This document shows positions 63,491 to 64,000 of a stretch of DNA of 64,000 nt, piece after piece; the first letter of the stretch is position 1; each line of letters starts with the position of its first letter. Both the position numbers and the translations under genes were made by a program. Under the pieces are notes generated by a model. The model made no database searches. It had not been told where the DNA came from and was given only the letters and a program-made list of their open reading frames with translations. The DNA comes from Spirodela intermedia (Eukaryota > Streptophyta > Magnoliopsida > Alismatales > Araceae), in contig LR746272.1 in NCBI GenBank assembly GCA_902729315.2, positions 12,325,827-12,389,826 of the forward strand, read 5' to 3'.

Positions 63491-64000
63491 TGATAATATG
63501 CTAAAACTACTTATTAATTACCTTAAAGTGAAATATATTTTAAGATCAAATATCTTATTTTAGTATGTTATCATATATAAAATAGCCAAATAATAACTTC
63601 ATAATGATTCTAAGAATTTTCTTATTTTACAAATATTCTCAGATTTTTTATGATTTCTGTTGAATTTATTTGGATATATTTAAGTCATGAGGATATTTAA
63701 GTAATTGAGGAAAATACATATATTTATTTCACATATTGTAAGGGTTTTTCTGAAATTTTCTCTTGTTAACGACACGTGTCAACTGCTGGATTTTTATAAA
63801 TATTTGATGCGCCGTCATATGTGATGTGCGGCACATGATTATTTAAATTCATTAATATTTTATTCAAGCCGCAATTATGAGGAAAGCGACAAGATGTTGA
63901 CTGATTGGAGTTCTTATTATGGATGTCTCGTTACCGAATGCGTTAAGAACGTCTTGTCACCGACAGTCGCAGTTTTCCACCAAAAGTCACGATTAGACAC
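63491..64000 (+). repeat. 3' LTR of the gypsy element (partial)
   Basis: It starts TGATAATATGCTAAAACTA and matches 52599 to about 53110. The window ends inside its tandem-repeat section. Confidence 0.85.

Larger units (their letters stand above)
52599..64000 (+). mobile_element. Decayed Ty3/gypsy element (Athila/Tat-like), right LTR cut by window
   Basis: The left LTR (52599-54194) and right LTR (63491 onward) share the TAATATGCTAAAACTA start and a long collinear match. Between them lie a primer site, gag, protease, RT, RNase H, integrase and a purine tract in standard gypsy order, all with stops and frameshifts. More than 11.4 kb including a nested 1.76-kb solo LTR and a foreign segment of about 980 bases in pol. 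The protease, RT and RNase H wording resembles the Athila/Tat group; the clade call is from memory of the family. Confidence 0.88.

Overview
The window is nuclear DNA of a flowering plant. The signs are short spliced exons with GT-AG introns, a gene for a chloroplast S1-domain RNA-binding protein, a plant-type protein phosphatase inhibitor 2, cuticle-type cytochrome P450s of the CYP96 kind, and long decayed Ty1/copia and Ty3/gypsy elements. I lean to a monocot because of the GC-rich intronless P450s and very long GA/CT microsatellites, but the sequence does not settle the lineage.

Layout. (1) 1-4588, minus: the RLSB/PDE338-like chloroplast protein, 7 complete exons and a partial eighth running off the left edge. 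(2) 5108-6027, minus: protein phosphatase inhibitor 2, 3 coding exons, head-to-tail with RLSB; a leader exon may lie near 10162-10450, behind an intron of about 4 kb. (3) About 9330-17600, plus: a tandem triplication of a unit containing the inhibitor-2 upstream region plus a CYP96 gene. All three CYP96 copies are broken: A at 11097 (stops, lost heme cysteine), a short 5' stub at 14317 cut off by a copia remnant, and B at 16198 (5' deletion, frameshifts, internal deletions). (4) 17600-35100: repeat-rich DNA with a copia element, two copies of a 1.75-kb LTR family, a GC-rich 30-bp minisatellite block and long AT-rich stretches without recognisable genes. (5) 35216-44616, minus: two intact single-exon CYP96 genes, C and D, separated by 6.3 kb holding very long GA/CT tracts and one arm of an inverted repeat whose other arm is at 19.5 kb. 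(6) 45-52 kb: a sixth CYP96 fragment, a copia remnant and a solo LTR. (7) 52599 to the right edge: a decayed gypsy element with both LTRs (the right one cut by the window), a tRNA-Asp-type primer site, gag, protease, RT, RNase H and integrase remains, and a nested solo LTR with a perfect 5-bp target duplication.

The host genes do not form one pathway. RLSB acts on chloroplast rbcL mRNA, inhibitor 2 controls PP1, and CYP96 enzymes hydroxylate very-long-chain lipids such as wax alkanes. The main story is a local CYP96 birth-and-death cluster (two apparently working copies, four remnants) disrupted by retroelements. I found no clearly new biological system. The most distinctive items are the triplicated unit, the LTR family with a conserved terminal hairpin, and the contrast in CpG decay between its copies.
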